Below are positions 1-8,921 of a DNA stretch of 64,000 nucleotides, piece after piece. The DNA is from Petrimonas sp. GTDB lineage: Bacteria; Bacteroidota; Bacteroidia; Bacteroidales; Dysgonomonadaceae. The first letter of the stretch is position 1. Every line of letters begins with the position of its first letter. The position numbers were made by a program, and so were the translations under genes. The notes under the pieces were generated by a model that saw only the letters and a list, made by a program, of their open reading frames with translations, ran no database searches and was not told the DNA's origin. The DNA is taken from contig DUNG01000022.1 of assembly GCA_012839475.1 (NCBI GenBank), positions 1 through 64,000 on the forward strand, written 5' to 3'.

Positions 1-82
1 AGGAAATGGAAGCGACCTTGGCAAGGTGTTTTGACATAATTGCGGACGTAGCTCAGTTGGTAGAGCACGACCTTGCCCCAAA
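1..82 (+). repeat. Broken tandem copy of the tRNA-Gly 5' half
   Basis: Positions 1-77 repeat at 83-159 with a period of 82 bp and only a few mismatches. The copy holds about 40 bp of spacer plus the first 36 nt of tRNA-Gly (42-77), then stops inside the anticodon loop. Its acceptor strand reads GCGGACG instead of GCGGAAG, so it could not form a normal acceptor stem even if complete. The unit may continue left of the window. Confidence 0.8.
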
Positions 83-123
83 AGGAAATGGAAGCGATCT
101 TGGCAAGGTGTTTTGACATAATC

Positions 124-196
<73 letters not shown>

Positions 197-200
197 CTAA

Positions 201-234
201 AAGGAAGTAGCTATCAAACAGTTACTTCTTTTTT
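201..234 (+). terminator. Hairpin terminator after tRNA-Gly
   Basis: AGGAAGTA and TACTTCTT form a stem with one G-T pair and are followed by a T run. Confidence 0.6.
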
Positions 235-468
235 ATATATTTAAACCCTTTTTTCTAGCAACGTAACAGTTACCACCGACAAACATCATACGGCTTCTAT
301 CTGCAATTTAACACAAGGCGGCATTTCCCGTCAACGAATCATATTGCCTATGCCGGTGTTGTTATGCATCCAAAAACTGTCGTTTTATCGGATTTTTAAG
401 CGATGAGTATGCGGCTTTAATGAAAAAGTTTTTCGAAAAGAAAAGGTAATTCTATAATTCATACAATC

Positions 469-1662
469 ATGAAAACGATCAATTTTTTAATTATCAGCAT
501 CCTATTTTTTGCTTGCACTTCGAACTCCAATAAAAACAGCGATAGCATTCCAAATGTCAAAGCCATAGACAATGTAATGCAGGCGTTTGTAGATTCTGCT
601 CATATCCCCGGAGCCGTGACTATGGTAGTTTCGAAAGATAAAGTTCTGCATTTTGGGAGCGTTGGCGTGGCAGATTACGAAACAAAATCTCCCATGGAAT
701 CGGACCGTCTTTTTTGGATTGCATCCATGACGAAACCCATTACAGCCGTGGCTTTACTGATGCTTCAGGATGAAGGAGGACTCTCAGTGGACGATCTGGT
801 TTCCAAATACATTCCTGAATTCGGAAGCCTGAAGACTCCGTCAGGAAAAAATGCCAATCTTACCATCATGCAAGTTATGAACCACACATCTGGTTTGCGC
901 GAAGCGGATGTACAGACGGCCGCAAACGCCAAAGAACTTGCCGACTTGATCCCATCTTACGTTAGCGGCCCCACACAATTTGAACCGGGTAGCAAATGGA
1001 GCTACTGTCAATCAGGGATCAATACCGGAGCACGAATTGTTGAAGTAGTTAGTGGACTACGTTTCGATAAATTTCTTCAGGAAAGGATTTTCGATCCGCT
1101 CGAAATGAAAAACACAACCTTTTATCCCACGCAATTAACTGAAAGCAAGCGTGCCGCCGGATACATAAAAAACAATGATACCGGAAATTTTGATAAGGCT
1201 GAAGTTTCTGTAATTTTTGGCAAACCCGAAAATGCTCCGCTCGGGAACGGAGGATTATTCTCTACTGCTCCCGATTATGCACGTTTCGCTCAAATGCTTC
1301 TAGGAAACGGCGTTTACAAAGGGAAACGATACCTAAGCGAAGATGCGATGACTTATCTTTTCACTGTGAAAACTGACGAACTGGATTGCGGATTTCTTCA
1401 GGAACCTCAATACGGAAGGCGCGGTGCAAATTACGGGTGGGGCATAGGCACCTGTATTCTTCGTACACCACATCCGGGTGTGGCTGCCATGTTGTCGCCA
1501 GGCACATTTGGACACGGTGGTGCATGGGGAACACAAGCATGGATAGATCCCGCGAAAGATATTGCTTACATAATGATGATACAACGTCCCAACTTCAATT
1601 CAGATGCGAGCAATATACGCGCAGAATTTCAGCAAATAGCATTTGATGAGTTGGTGCGATAA
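469..1662 (+). CDS. Secreted serine hydrolase, beta-lactamase class C family
   Basis: A 397-residue lipoprotein: a short hydrophobic N-terminus ends in the lipobox FFAC (Cys16). The class C beta-lactamase/esterase fold is shown by SMTK (Ser86, Lys89; the SxxK nucleophile pair), a Tyr in WSYCQSG near residue 178 at the YxN position, and HGG near residue 349. This family covers esterases, D-aminopeptidases and transpeptidase-like enzymes more often than true beta-lactamases, so the substrate cannot be read from sequence. The YxN motif reads YCQ, which is atypical. The gene stands alone between two tRNA regions, with no partner in an obvious operon. Confidence 0.88.
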   Translation: MKTINFLIISILFFACTSNSNKNSDSIPNVKAIDNVMQAFVDSAHIPGAVTMVVSKDKVLHFGSVGVADYETKSPMESDRLFWIASMTKPITAVALLMLQDEGGLSVDDLVSKYIPEFGSLKTPSGKNANLTIMQVMNHTSGLREADVQTAANAKELADLIPSYVSGPTQFEPGSKWSYCQSGINTGARIVEVVSGLRFDKFLQERIFDPLEMKNTTFYPTQLTESKRAAGYIKNNDTGNFDKAEVSVIFGKPENAPLGNGGLFSTAPDYARFAQMLLGNGVYKGKRYLSEDAMTYLFTVKTDELDCGFLQEPQYGRRGANYGWGIGTCILRTPHPGVAAMLSPGTFGHGGAWGTQAWIDPAKDIAYIMMIQRPNFNSDASNIRAEFQQIAFDELVR

Positions 1663-1747
1663 ATTATGCCGTAATGCTGGGTACCTTCAGTAACGGAACT
1701 AATTGAACTCACGCTCACATACTTTTGGGAACAGTATCTAAAAAATA

Positions 1748-1778
1748 TTTGTGGGTTCAAAAAAATATTGTACTTTTG
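1748..1778 (+). promoter_or_regulatory. Bacteroidales-type promoter upstream of tRNA-Leu
   Basis: TTTG at 1748-1751, a 19-nt spacer, then TACTTTTG at 1771-1778. Both boxes match the Bacteroides consensus TTTG-N19-21-TAnnTTTG exactly. The next recognisable gene, tRNA-Leu, begins about 190 nt downstream, so the transcript would carry an unexplained leader. I see no convincing coding frame in 1785-1969. Confidence 0.7.
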
Positions 1779-1969
1779 CACGCCAGAGTTGAAGTTTATG
1801 CTTTTTTTTACGGTTCTAAAAGGAAACAACATTTAGCTATAGAACTGCTACAATGCCTTTTTTAGAAAACTGTAATCAATTCAGTATAAGCGGATTAAGC
1901 GAATGTGGACACTGCTCGTCCTCCGCTTTGTCGAGGAGTATATCTCCTTTTCATGCACGATTTAGGTGC

Positions 1970-2053
1970 GCTCGGATGGTGGAATGGTAGACACGCAAGA
2001 CTTAAAATCTTGTGGCCATTATGGCTGTGCGGGTTCAAGTCCCGCTCCGAGTA
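1970..2053 (+). tRNA. tRNA-Leu (anticodon TAA)
   Basis: An 84-nt class II tRNA. Acceptor strand GCTCGGA pairs with TCCGAGT (one G-T pair). The anticodon loop is CTTAAAA with TAA at 2003-2005. It has the long variable arm typical of tRNA-Leu and a T arm with GGTTCAAGTCC. CCA is not encoded. Confidence 0.95.
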
Positions 2054-2070
2054 CTCGAATTGCATCCTAT

Positions 2071-2110
2071 CCCCCATGTAGTCAGTCGATTATGTGGGGG
2101 ATTTTATTTT
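2071..2110 (+). terminator. Rho-independent terminator after tRNA-Leu
   Basis: CCCCCATGTA at 2071-2080 pairs with TATGTGGGGG at 2091-2100 and is followed by ATTTTATTTT. Confidence 0.75.
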
Positions 2111-2205
2111 CTGCTGAAACACTACTACATCAAATTTACCCAAATACCCTTATTTATATCCATTATAAACAAACTAATAGTTTTTGTTGTTGATATAAGG
2201 GATTT

Positions 2206-2219
2206 GGTGTTATAACACC
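2206..2219 (+). promoter_or_regulatory. 14-bp perfect palindrome, candidate operator
   Basis: GGTGTTATAACACC is a perfect palindrome 40 bp before the start codon of the FMN reductase gene. It is a plausible regulator site, but no cognate regulator is visible nearby. Confidence 0.4.
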
Positions 2220-2259
2220 CGATTTTATTAAAGTTCAATCACGGCAAATATTAATAATT

Positions 2260-2808
2260 ATGCAAAAGAAAAAGATAGCTGTATTAGTGGGCAGCTTAAG
2301 GAGAGACTCTTATAACAGGAAAATTGCTCGACAGTTGATAAGGTTATCACCCGAAAATCTCGAAATGGAGATAGTGGAAATTGGTCATTTGCCACATTAT
2401 AATGAAGATATTGATCAAGATCAACCCCCCAAGGAGTATGTTGAGTTTCGTAAAAAAATAGAAGAAGCTGATGGCTTTCTGTTTGTCACACCCGAATATA
2501 ATCGCACTATTCCCGGGGTATTAAAGAACGCACTTGATGTGGCTTCACGTCCATATGGAAAAAACGTGTGGAGCGGCAAGCCGGGAGCCATTGTTAGTGT
2601 CTCGATGAGTGCGCTTGGCGGCTTTGGTGCCAATCTGGCGCTTCGTCAACCGATGATGTTTTTAAATGTTCTGTTGATGCAAAATCCGGAAGCCTATATA
2701 GGCAGTGTTCATACATTGTTTGATGATAAAGGCAATTTGGCGCCTGATACGGAGAAGTTCTTGAAAAACTTTATCGATTCATTTGCCCAATGGACGGAGA
2801 AATTTTAA
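2260..2808 (+). CDS. NADPH-dependent FMN reductase (ChrR/azoreductase-like)
   Basis: A 182-residue flavodoxin-fold protein. The N-terminal VGSLRRDSYNRKIA loop is the FMN phosphate-binding signature of the NADPH-dependent FMN reductase family, and PEYNRTIPGVLKNALD (about residues 79-94) is the second conserved flavin-contact block. Such enzymes reduce quinones, azo dyes or chromate with NAD(P)H in the cytoplasm. Length is normal for the family. It is monocistronic, with a palindrome upstream and a strong terminator downstream. The physiological acceptor cannot be assigned. Confidence 0.9.
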   Translation: MQKKKIAVLVGSLRRDSYNRKIARQLIRLSPENLEMEIVEIGHLPHYNEDIDQDQPPKEYVEFRKKIEEADGFLFVTPEYNRTIPGVLKNALDVASRPYGKNVWSGKPGAIVSVSMSALGGFGANLALRQPMMFLNVLLMQNPEAYIGSVHTLFDDKGNLAPDTEKFLKNFIDSFAQWTEKF

Positions 2809-2921
2809 CTGTTTATACGGGAACATGATATTATTGCATCTCTTTTAGTTGACCAAGAGGCGCTTAGGTGTTTTGCACGATAAATGATGTGCTCCTGCAC
2901 CGAGTACGGAGATTACAATTA

Positions 2922-2960
2922 CTCCCCATACAATCAAATGGTTGTGTGGGGAGATTTTTT
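2922..2960 (+). terminator. Rho-independent terminator after the FMN reductase
   Basis: CTCCCCATACAA (2922-2933) pairs with TTGTGTGGGGAG (2942-2953) with one G-T pair, followed by six Ts. The rest of 2809-3117 shows no gene. Confidence 0.85.
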
Positions 2961-3117
2961 CGTACCTTTACCCATGGATTGAGACTTGGGTAAAGTTTCA
3001 TATCACCGAAATACAATAATGAAATCGCATGAAACGAGCATGTAAATCACCTTCACACAAGTGCATGGTAATTGCGAGTTCTATGTGGCCATAATGTGAT
3101 AAATAAACTATATATAC

Positions 3118-4278
3118 ATGAAATCAAAAATCAACAAACAGCGCAAAGCAACCTTTTTATTTCTAAGTGCTTTGCTTATCGGTTCGCTAACCGTCTCATG
3201 TTCATCGACCAAAAAAGATAGCAAGTCGCCCGACAATTTCCCTGCAACTGTTTTACAATTAGCTCCCTCTGATGACAACCCCCGCAATAGCGAGGGAGAT
3301 TTCATCACGCTCGATGATGGGCGGATCCTGTTTGTTTACAGCCATTACACGGGAAGCTCCACGAGCGATCACGCCCCGGCCTACTTGGCGGCCCGTTATT
3401 CGGACGATGGGGGGAGGAGTTGGACAGATGAGGATGTAGTTGTTGTAGAAAACGAGGGGGGTATGAACGTGATGTCGGTTTCGCTGCTTCGCTTGCAAAA
3501 TGGGGATATCGCCTTCTTCTATTTAAGGAAGAACTCAACCGAGGATTGCATACCGATGCTGCGTATCTCCAAAGATGAAGCCCAATCGTGGAGTGACCCC
3601 GTTCCATGTATTACCGACAGACAAGGCTATTTCGTTCTTAATAACGCCCGGGTCATTCAATTGCAAGATGGTCGGTTGTTGATGCCCGTGGCACTGCATC
3701 AAACTCCCGGGGGAGAATGGGCGAATAAGGCCGTTTTGTACTGTTACTTCTCGGATGATAACGGGCAGACGTGGCAGTCGAGTTTTCAAGTTCCTGATAC
3801 AACCGATATTGTCACGCAGGAGCCTGGTTTGATAGAGATGAGTGATGGCGACGTGATGATGTACATCCGAACGAACGGGGGATTTCAGTTGTTGTCTTAT
3901 TCATCGGACAAGGGGCAAACGTGGGGTCACGTTGAAACAAGCAATATACCCTCCCCTTTATCTCCCGCTACCATTGAAAAGGTTCCCGGCACCGGCGACT
4001 GGCTACTGGTGTGGAACAACAACGACGGTTCAAATCCCGAGATCAAGGATAAAAGGACGCCGCTCACCATGGCTATCTCTAGGGATGAAGGGAAAACGTG
4101 GGAGAAGATCAAAAACATTCACGATGATCCTGACGGGTGGTATTGCTACATAGCTATTCACTTTCTTGAAAATAACGACGTCTTGCTGGGGTATTGCGCC
4201 GGGAGTCAATCGCAAAACACCCACCTCTCCGTCACGGACATTACGCTTCTGAGCAAAGAGTGGATGTATGAGGAGTGA
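3118..4278 (+). CDS. Secreted sialidase-like BNR-repeat lipoprotein
   Basis: A 386-residue exported protein whose signal ends in a lipobox-like TVSCSS. Five Asp-box (SxDxGxxW-type) motifs are spaced along it: SDDGGRSW (about 94), SKDEAQSW (about 151), SDDNGQTW (about 212), SSDKGQTW (about 263) and SRDEGKTW (about 322), as expected for a six-bladed sialidase propeller. An NPRNSEGD segment sits where the first catalytic Arg of sialidases is found. It could be an exo-alpha-sialidase or a related hydrolase of uncertain specificity. No sialic acid catabolic genes lie nearby. The start was chosen because it gives a proper signal sequence. Confidence 0.82.
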   Translation: MKSKINKQRKATFLFLSALLIGSLTVSCSSTKKDSKSPDNFPATVLQLAPSDDNPRNSEGDFITLDDGRILFVYSHYTGSSTSDHAPAYLAARYSDDGGRSWTDEDVVVVENEGGMNVMSVSLLRLQNGDIAFFYLRKNSTEDCIPMLRISKDEAQSWSDPVPCITDRQGYFVLNNARVIQLQDGRLLMPVALHQTPGGEWANKAVLYCYFSDDNGQTWQSSFQVPDTTDIVTQEPGLIEMSDGDVMMYIRTNGGFQLLSYSSDKGQTWGHVETSNIPSPLSPATIEKVPGTGDWLLVWNNNDGSNPEIKDKRTPLTMAISRDEGKTWEKIKNIHDDPDGWYCYIAIHFLENNDVLLGYCAGSQSQNTHLSVTDITLLSKEWMYEE

Positions 4279-4425
4279 AGGCTTACCCCTTTTTTGAACC
4301 AATGTCAGCTAAAAACCCGTTTTTTTGTACGGTTCTGCAAAAAAAATGACTTTTTTTAGCAGAAATTAAACCAATTAATTATTTTTGTGAATCGATTGTG
4401 GAAATATTTGGTGGGTTATCAAAGA

Positions 4426-4465
4426 TTCCATACACCAAAATGTAAAAGATTAAAATAATCGTATG
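4426..4465 (+). promoter_or_regulatory. Leader sequence shared with the S9 peptidase gene
   Basis: The 37 nt before the start codon, beginning TTCCATACACC and ending AAAATAATCGTATG, recur almost unchanged before the gene starting at 9545. Confidence 0.45.
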
Positions 4466-5218
4466 AAAAGAGCTGTTATTGCTTGTTGTCTCATATCGTT
4501 GTTTGTTTTCCAAGCTTACTCGCAAGGTGAAAAACAAAACGACAACTGGATGATCGTGGGTAATCTCCAATACGTTACACAGCACTATTGGCGCGGACTT
4601 GGTAAGGGACCCTTGTTTGGTGAAGCCCCTGCCTTTGAACCGACTATTTCGCTCTCTAACAAAAATTGGAACATGGGCCTGTTTGCCGCCGGCTCTTTCG
4701 ACGGCATTTACAAAGCCATCATACCCTGGATTTCGTTCTCGCCCGTGAAGAATTTATGGATTGGTGTCTGGGACATCTACTCGCCTGGCAAGAAGTTGTG
4801 GACGAGTGAGGCCAAGCCTTTCGATTTCGGGTTGACTACCTCTAACCACTTCGTGGATGCGGTGGTGTCCTATCAATTGCCTTGGTTCCCGCTCTCCTTG
4901 AAGTGGACCACCCTGGTTGCCGGAAAAGACCCTAACGCCGAGGGAAAACGAAACTTTACCACCTACACCGAGCTCTCCTACACGCATCGTTGGAACGATT
5001 TCAGCGTTTGGGGAGGGGTTGGCATTACACCCTGGAAGGGCTTGTATTATGGTAAGAAGGGGGGTGTAAACAATCTGGAGCTGAAGTTGCAGTACAATAT
5101 CCGGCTTTATGAGCCAATCACGATGCCCCTGTTTACGAAAATCGCTTACAACCCGCTATCCGAGCAATTTCATTTTTTAGTGGGCGCTAACTTGATCATT
5201 CCCTACACGTTTAAATAA
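4463..5218 (+). CDS. Putative outer-membrane beta-barrel protein of unknown function
   Basis: 251 residues with a cleavable signal peptide (cut likely after AYSQ). The mature part alternates hydrophobic and polar residues, is rich in Trp and Tyr, and ends in a strand-like IIPYTFK with a terminal aromatic, as expected for an outer-membrane barrel. I do not recognise a named family with certainty. It ends 15 bp before the first MFS exporter and is probably cotranscribed with it, so it may serve as an outer-membrane partner or simply share its regulation. Confidence 0.6.
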   Translation: MKRAVIACCLISLFVFQAYSQGEKQNDNWMIVGNLQYVTQHYWRGLGKGPLFGEAPAFEPTISLSNKNWNMGLFAAGSFDGIYKAIIPWISFSPVKNLWIGVWDIYSPGKKLWTSEAKPFDFGLTTSNHFVDAVVSYQLPWFPLSLKWTTLVAGKDPNAEGKRNFTTYTELSYTHRWNDFSVWGGVGITPWKGLYYGKKGGVNNLELKLQYNIRLYEPITMPLFTKIAYNPLSEQFHFLVGANLIIPYTFK

Positions 5219-5233
5219 ATAAAAATCAGAGCA

Positions 5234-6691
5234 ATGGAAACAACATCGTACAAAGGAACAGATAAGGTGCTTATTGGCTTTATCCTGGCCGTTTTAACTT
5301 TCTGGCTTTTCGCCAACTCGATGATGAACGTTTCGCCCGTGATGACCGAAGCGCTGGGTATAGATGCAAACACGATGAATATCGCCGTATCGCTTGCTGC
5401 ACTCTTCTCCGGAATCTTCATCGTCGTGATAGGCGGCTTGGCCGACAGTATAGGACGGGTAAAAATTTTCAAAATAGGATTGTATCTGGCAATTGCCGGC
5501 TCGCTCTTGGTGGGGCTATCGCCCAAAGGAGACCTTGCGGTGCCGATGCTGTTAGTGGGGAGGGCCCTGCAAGGATTTTCTGCTGCTTTCGTGATGCCCA
5601 CGAGCCTGGGGATGATCAAGATCTTCTGGGATGGCAAAGAGCGTCAGCGTGCCATTAGCCTGTGGTCAATCGGTACGTTCGGCGGATCAGGGTTAAGTTC
5701 ACTCACGGGGGGCATTATCGCGTCTAACCTGGGATGGAGATGGATTTTCTTCTTCGCCATTATCGTGGCGGTTATTGCCCTGTATTTAACGAAAGAATTG
5801 CCCGAAAACAGACGGGAAGGTGCTGGCAAATACAAGATCGACTGGGCGGGAATTGTTATGTTCATGATAGCGATGGTTGCCTTGCAGGTTTTTATAACCA
5901 ACGGAAATAAATTTGGTTGGACAAGCTGGATTACCATTGTTTTGTTAGCTATTGCCCTCGTGTTTGGATACCTGTTCATCCGGATTGAAATGAAGGTACC
6001 TTTCGCGTTCGTGGATTTGGGACTGTTCAAAAATAAGGTGTTTACTGGTGCCACGTTGGCCAACTTTTTCATTAACGGGACAGCAGGCTTGCTTATCGTA
6101 TCGCTCACTCTTATGCAGCGAGGCGCACAGTTTTCGGCTATGGAAGCCGGTTTGCTCACGTTAGGATTTGCTATCACCGTAATTTTGTTTATTCGCTTAG
6201 GTGAAAAGTTGCTGCAGAAGTTCGGAGCAAAGAAACCAATTATATGGGGGGCGTTAATCATAAGTGCAGCCATCATATTGCTGATGCAGACGCAGATAAT
6301 GACCGGACAGTATGTTGTGTTGGCGGTGGTAGCCTATTCACTTTTTGGGTTGGGTTTGGCCTTCTTTGCCACTCCCGCTACCGATGCTGCCCTCTCTAAC
6401 TTGCCTGATAGCCAAGCGGGTAGTGGTGCTGGGATTTTCAAGATGGCATCATCGCTCGGGACGAGCTTCGGGGTTGCCATAGCGGCGGGAATTTACACGG
6501 CCGTCTCTTCCAGGGCAGAGCCAATCGCTTGGTTGAACAAGATTATACATTTCACAGGCAGGCAAGACAACGTGGCTATCCGTCAAGGCGCGATGCTGGG
6601 ATTGGCTTTCTGCCTGCTCCTGGCTATTCTGGTAATCATCACGGTGGTAAAACTTATACCGGATAAGAAAAAGAAGGAAAGTGTGAGCTAA
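5234..6691 (+). CDS. MFS drug/metabolite exporter, DHA2-like (copy 1)
   Basis: A 485-residue integral membrane protein with about 14 predicted hydrophobic helices. The GGLADSIGRVK loop between helices 2 and 3 is the MFS motif A, and RWIFFFAI lies in the QacA/EmrB-type region. DHA2-type carriers use proton antiport to export hydrophobic toxins or metabolites across the inner membrane. It follows the barrel-protein gene by 15 bp and is paralogous to the next gene. The substrate is unknown. Confidence 0.88.
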   Translation: METTSYKGTDKVLIGFILAVLTFWLFANSMMNVSPVMTEALGIDANTMNIAVSLAALFSGIFIVVIGGLADSIGRVKIFKIGLYLAIAGSLLVGLSPKGDLAVPMLLVGRALQGFSAAFVMPTSLGMIKIFWDGKERQRAISLWSIGTFGGSGLSSLTGGIIASNLGWRWIFFFAIIVAVIALYLTKELPENRREGAGKYKIDWAGIVMFMIAMVALQVFITNGNKFGWTSWITIVLLAIALVFGYLFIRIEMKVPFAFVDLGLFKNKVFTGATLANFFINGTAGLLIVSLTLMQRGAQFSAMEAGLLTLGFAITVILFIRLGEKLLQKFGAKKPIIWGALIISAAIILLMQTQIMTGQYVVLAVVAYSLFGLGLAFFATPATDAALSNLPDSQAGSGAGIFKMASSLGTSFGVAIAAGIYTAVSSRAEPIAWLNKIIHFTGRQDNVAIRQGAMLGLAFCLLLAILVIITVVKLIPDKKKKESVS

Positions 6692-6857
6692 TTAAACTGA
6701 CTGTTTTTTCAAAATAATCTATTTTTTGGGAATTAAAAAGTCTATAACAAAGGTCATTTTAACAAAAAACCTTAACACGAAAGTAATTTAAAACAGCCAA
6801 TTTATAAACCTCACCTAACTCCCCATTCGGGGGGGCTAAGGTTTTATTTTTAGTATT

Positions 6858-8318
6858 ATGACAACAAATTCTGTTCAGTACAAGGGAAATGACAAACTCC
6901 TTTTTGGCATTATCCTGGGTGTATTAGCCTTCTGGCTTTTTGCCCAAACTACGCTCAATATCAACGTGGATATGGCGAAGGATTTGGGTATGGAAACATC
7001 GATGATGAATATCGCTGTGTCGATCACATCTCTATTCTCGGGTATTTTCATCGTAGTCTTCGGCGGTCTGGCCGATAAAATCGGCCGCATGAAAATGGTA
7101 AAGTGGGGATTTTATTTTAGTATTATCGGCTCACTATTGGTAGGATTCACCCCCGTTGGTGGCGCGGCAAGTCCAGTACTGATTTTAGGTCGTATTTTTC
7201 AAGGACTTTCAGGGGCAGCTATCATGCCTGCCAGTCTGGCGCTGGTGAAAGCCTACTGGGAAGGTCCAGAGCGACAGCGCGCCATTAGCCTTTGGTCGAT
7301 GGGTTCGTGGGGCGGTTCCGGTTTTGCGGCGCTTTTTGGTGGATTGATGGTAGGCATCGGTTGGCGTTATATTTTCTTTGCCGCAGCAGCTATATCCCTT
7401 ATAGGATTGCTGATGATAAAAGATACGCCTGAAAGTAAGGCAGAAATCACCGACGATCATAAAACGGACTTTGCCGGGATTATCACATTCATGTTGTCGA
7501 TGATTGGTTTGCAACTTTTGGTAACCAAAGGTTCTGAGTTCGGCTGGACAAGCCCGCTGGGACTTACCCTTATCGCGCTAACGGTAATATTCGCGTTGCT
7601 GTTTTTTAAAATTGAAAAAGGGAAAGAGGGTGCGTTTATCGACTTCCGTTTGTTTAAAAACTTAACCTTCACGGGTGCTACCATTTCTAACTTCATGCTC
7701 AACGGAACAGCTGGCATGCTAATCGTTTCGCTAGCGTTGTTGCAAGTGGGTGGCAACCTCACGGCAAAAGAAGCGGGACTACTTACGCTTGGTTATGCCA
7801 TTTCTATCGTGTTGTTTATCCGCGTGGGAGAAAAGTTGTTGCAACGCTTCGGTGCCCGTAAACCGATGATTTGGGGGTCGCTTATCGTGGGCATTGCCAT
7901 CATTCTACTGATGTTTACCAACGTGATGACCGGTACCTACAAGATCCTGGCGATTATTTCCTACACGCTCTTTGGGGTCGGGCTGGCATTCTACGCCACG
8001 CCTTCTACCGATGCAGCGCTCTCTAATCTTCCTGAATCGCAGGCCGGATCTGGCTCGGGGATTTACAAAATGGCATCATCCCTCGGTGCGGCATTTGGTG
8101 TTGCCATTTCCGCCGGAGTTTTCGCGACACTCAACGTGGGGCAAAACATCACCTGGATGGAAGGGGTTATTCCCTTCGTGGGCAGGCAGGACAACGTGGT
8201 GATCCGACAAGCGGCAACCATCGCCTTGGGTGTCAACCTGCTGATGATTGTAATGGCGATTGTTAGTATCATGATTACTATCCCGAAGTCAGCGGGGAAG
8301 CTGAAAAAAGATAAGTAA
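6858..8318 (+). CDS. MFS drug/metabolite exporter, DHA2-like (copy 2)
   Basis: 486 residues, alignable along its whole length with the preceding transporter. Shared blocks include FGGLADKIGRMK (motif A), PERQRAISLWSMG, LSNLPESQAGSG and GRQDNVVIRQ. The pair arose by tandem duplication but has diverged substantially, which suggests distinct substrates or conditions. A 166-bp AT-rich gap separates them, with a small C-rich/G-rich hairpin around 6816-6840, so copy 2 may have its own promoter. A strong terminator follows. Confidence 0.88.
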   Translation: MTTNSVQYKGNDKLLFGIILGVLAFWLFAQTTLNINVDMAKDLGMETSMMNIAVSITSLFSGIFIVVFGGLADKIGRMKMVKWGFYFSIIGSLLVGFTPVGGAASPVLILGRIFQGLSGAAIMPASLALVKAYWEGPERQRAISLWSMGSWGGSGFAALFGGLMVGIGWRYIFFAAAAISLIGLLMIKDTPESKAEITDDHKTDFAGIITFMLSMIGLQLLVTKGSEFGWTSPLGLTLIALTVIFALLFFKIEKGKEGAFIDFRLFKNLTFTGATISNFMLNGTAGMLIVSLALLQVGGNLTAKEAGLLTLGYAISIVLFIRVGEKLLQRFGARKPMIWGSLIVGIAIILLMFTNVMTGTYKILAIISYTLFGVGLAFYATPSTDAALSNLPESQAGSGSGIYKMASSLGAAFGVAISAGVFATLNVGQNITWMEGVIPFVGRQDNVVIRQAATIALGVNLLMIVMAIVSIMITIPKSAGKLKKDK

Positions 8319-8341
8319 ACCATGTATTAATAAATATGTTC

Positions 8342-8380
8342 GTGCCTTGGTGGTGAAATTCTGCCAAGGCACTGTTTTTT
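8342..8380 (+). terminator. Rho-independent terminator after the MFS pair
   Basis: GTGCCTTGG (8342-8350) and CCAAGGCAC (8364-8372) form a perfect 9-bp stem followed by TGTTTTTT. Confidence 0.9.
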
Positions 8381-8402
8381 ATATATGCAGCATTAAAACA
8401 CT

Positions 8403-8419
8403 ATAACAATTAATGTTAT
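8403..8419 (+). promoter_or_regulatory. Inverted repeat, candidate PadR operator
   Basis: ATAACA (8403-8408) and TGTTAT (8414-8419) are perfect inverted arms with a 5-bp spacer, just upstream of the -33 box of the PadR gene promoter. PadR regulators commonly repress their own operon, so this is a reasonable autoregulatory site, by inference. Confidence 0.4.
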
Positions 8420-8433
8420 TTAACACAACGTCT

Positions 8434-8464
8434 ATTGCTTTTATTATTGCATCGCCTATCTTTG
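8434..8464 (+). promoter_or_regulatory. Promoter of the padR-DUF2812 operon
   Basis: ATTG at 8434-8437, a 19-nt spacer, and TATCTTTG at 8457-8464: an exact -7 box and a one-mismatch -33 box. Transcription would begin roughly 40 nt before the start codon. The leader contains two near copies of ATATAACG. Confidence 0.65.
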
Positions 8465-8509
8465 CATCGTCATCCGATATAACGTGTAACAATATAACGA
8501 GTAGCGATA

Positions 8510-8827
8510 ATGATGAATGAAACAAATATTGTATTGACTGAAGCAGTGTTTTATATTCTGCTTGTTCTGCACAAACCATTACATGGCTATGGTATTATGC
8601 AGGAAACTGAAATTATGACCGGAGGTAGATTAAAACTCTCCGCGGGAACGCTGTATGGTGCTTTGTCTTCTCTACTTGATAAAAAATGGATTGTAGAGTT
8701 GCCAGTAGAAGAAGGTAGTCGCAGGAAAGAGTATGAGATTACTTCGCTTGGTAAAGAGGTGGCAAAGATTGAATTAAGCCGTTTAGAAGAATTGGTCAGA
8801 AACGGTAATAATATTATAAAACGATAA
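8510..8827 (+). CDS. PadR-family transcriptional regulator
   Basis: 105 residues, a typical length for a short PadR protein. The segments FYILLVLHKPLHGYGI and LSAGTLYGALSSLLDKKWI form the winged-helix DNA-binding domain, with the conserved Gly-Tyr-Gly and the TLYGAL recognition helix. PadR proteins usually repress genes next to them, often for exporters or membrane-stress functions. It is followed 94 bp later by a DUF2812 gene, a frequent PadR companion. Two adjacent ATG codons (8510 and 8513) could both serve as start. Confidence 0.92.
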   Translation: MMNETNIVLTEAVFYILLVLHKPLHGYGIMQETEIMTGGRLKLSAGTLYGALSSLLDKKWIVELPVEEGSRRKEYEITSLGKEVAKIELSRLEELVRNGNNIIKR

Positions 8828-8921
8828 TTTTTCTTGAAACAGCTATTTTGAGATAACGCTCAATTGCAAGTATAAATCGATGGCAGGTTCTATATATTCT
8901 TAAAAAATTAAATATAAAGAG

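Noticed and set aside
469-1662. True beta-lactamase conferring resistance
   Set aside because: Class C-like motifs are shared by many esterases and peptidases, and the YxN motif is altered; no support for drug resistance.
1966-2215. Two open frames over tRNA-Leu
   Set aside because: They run through the tRNA and its terminator and have no protein-like sequence.
5644-6276. 210-codon frame antisense to the MFS transporter
   Set aside because: Long antisense frames arise by codon bias opposite real genes; no independent evidence.
6808-6850. C-rich then G-rich hairpin before the second MFS gene as a terminator
   Set aside because: The stem is imperfect and lies next to the start codon; not strong enough to call.
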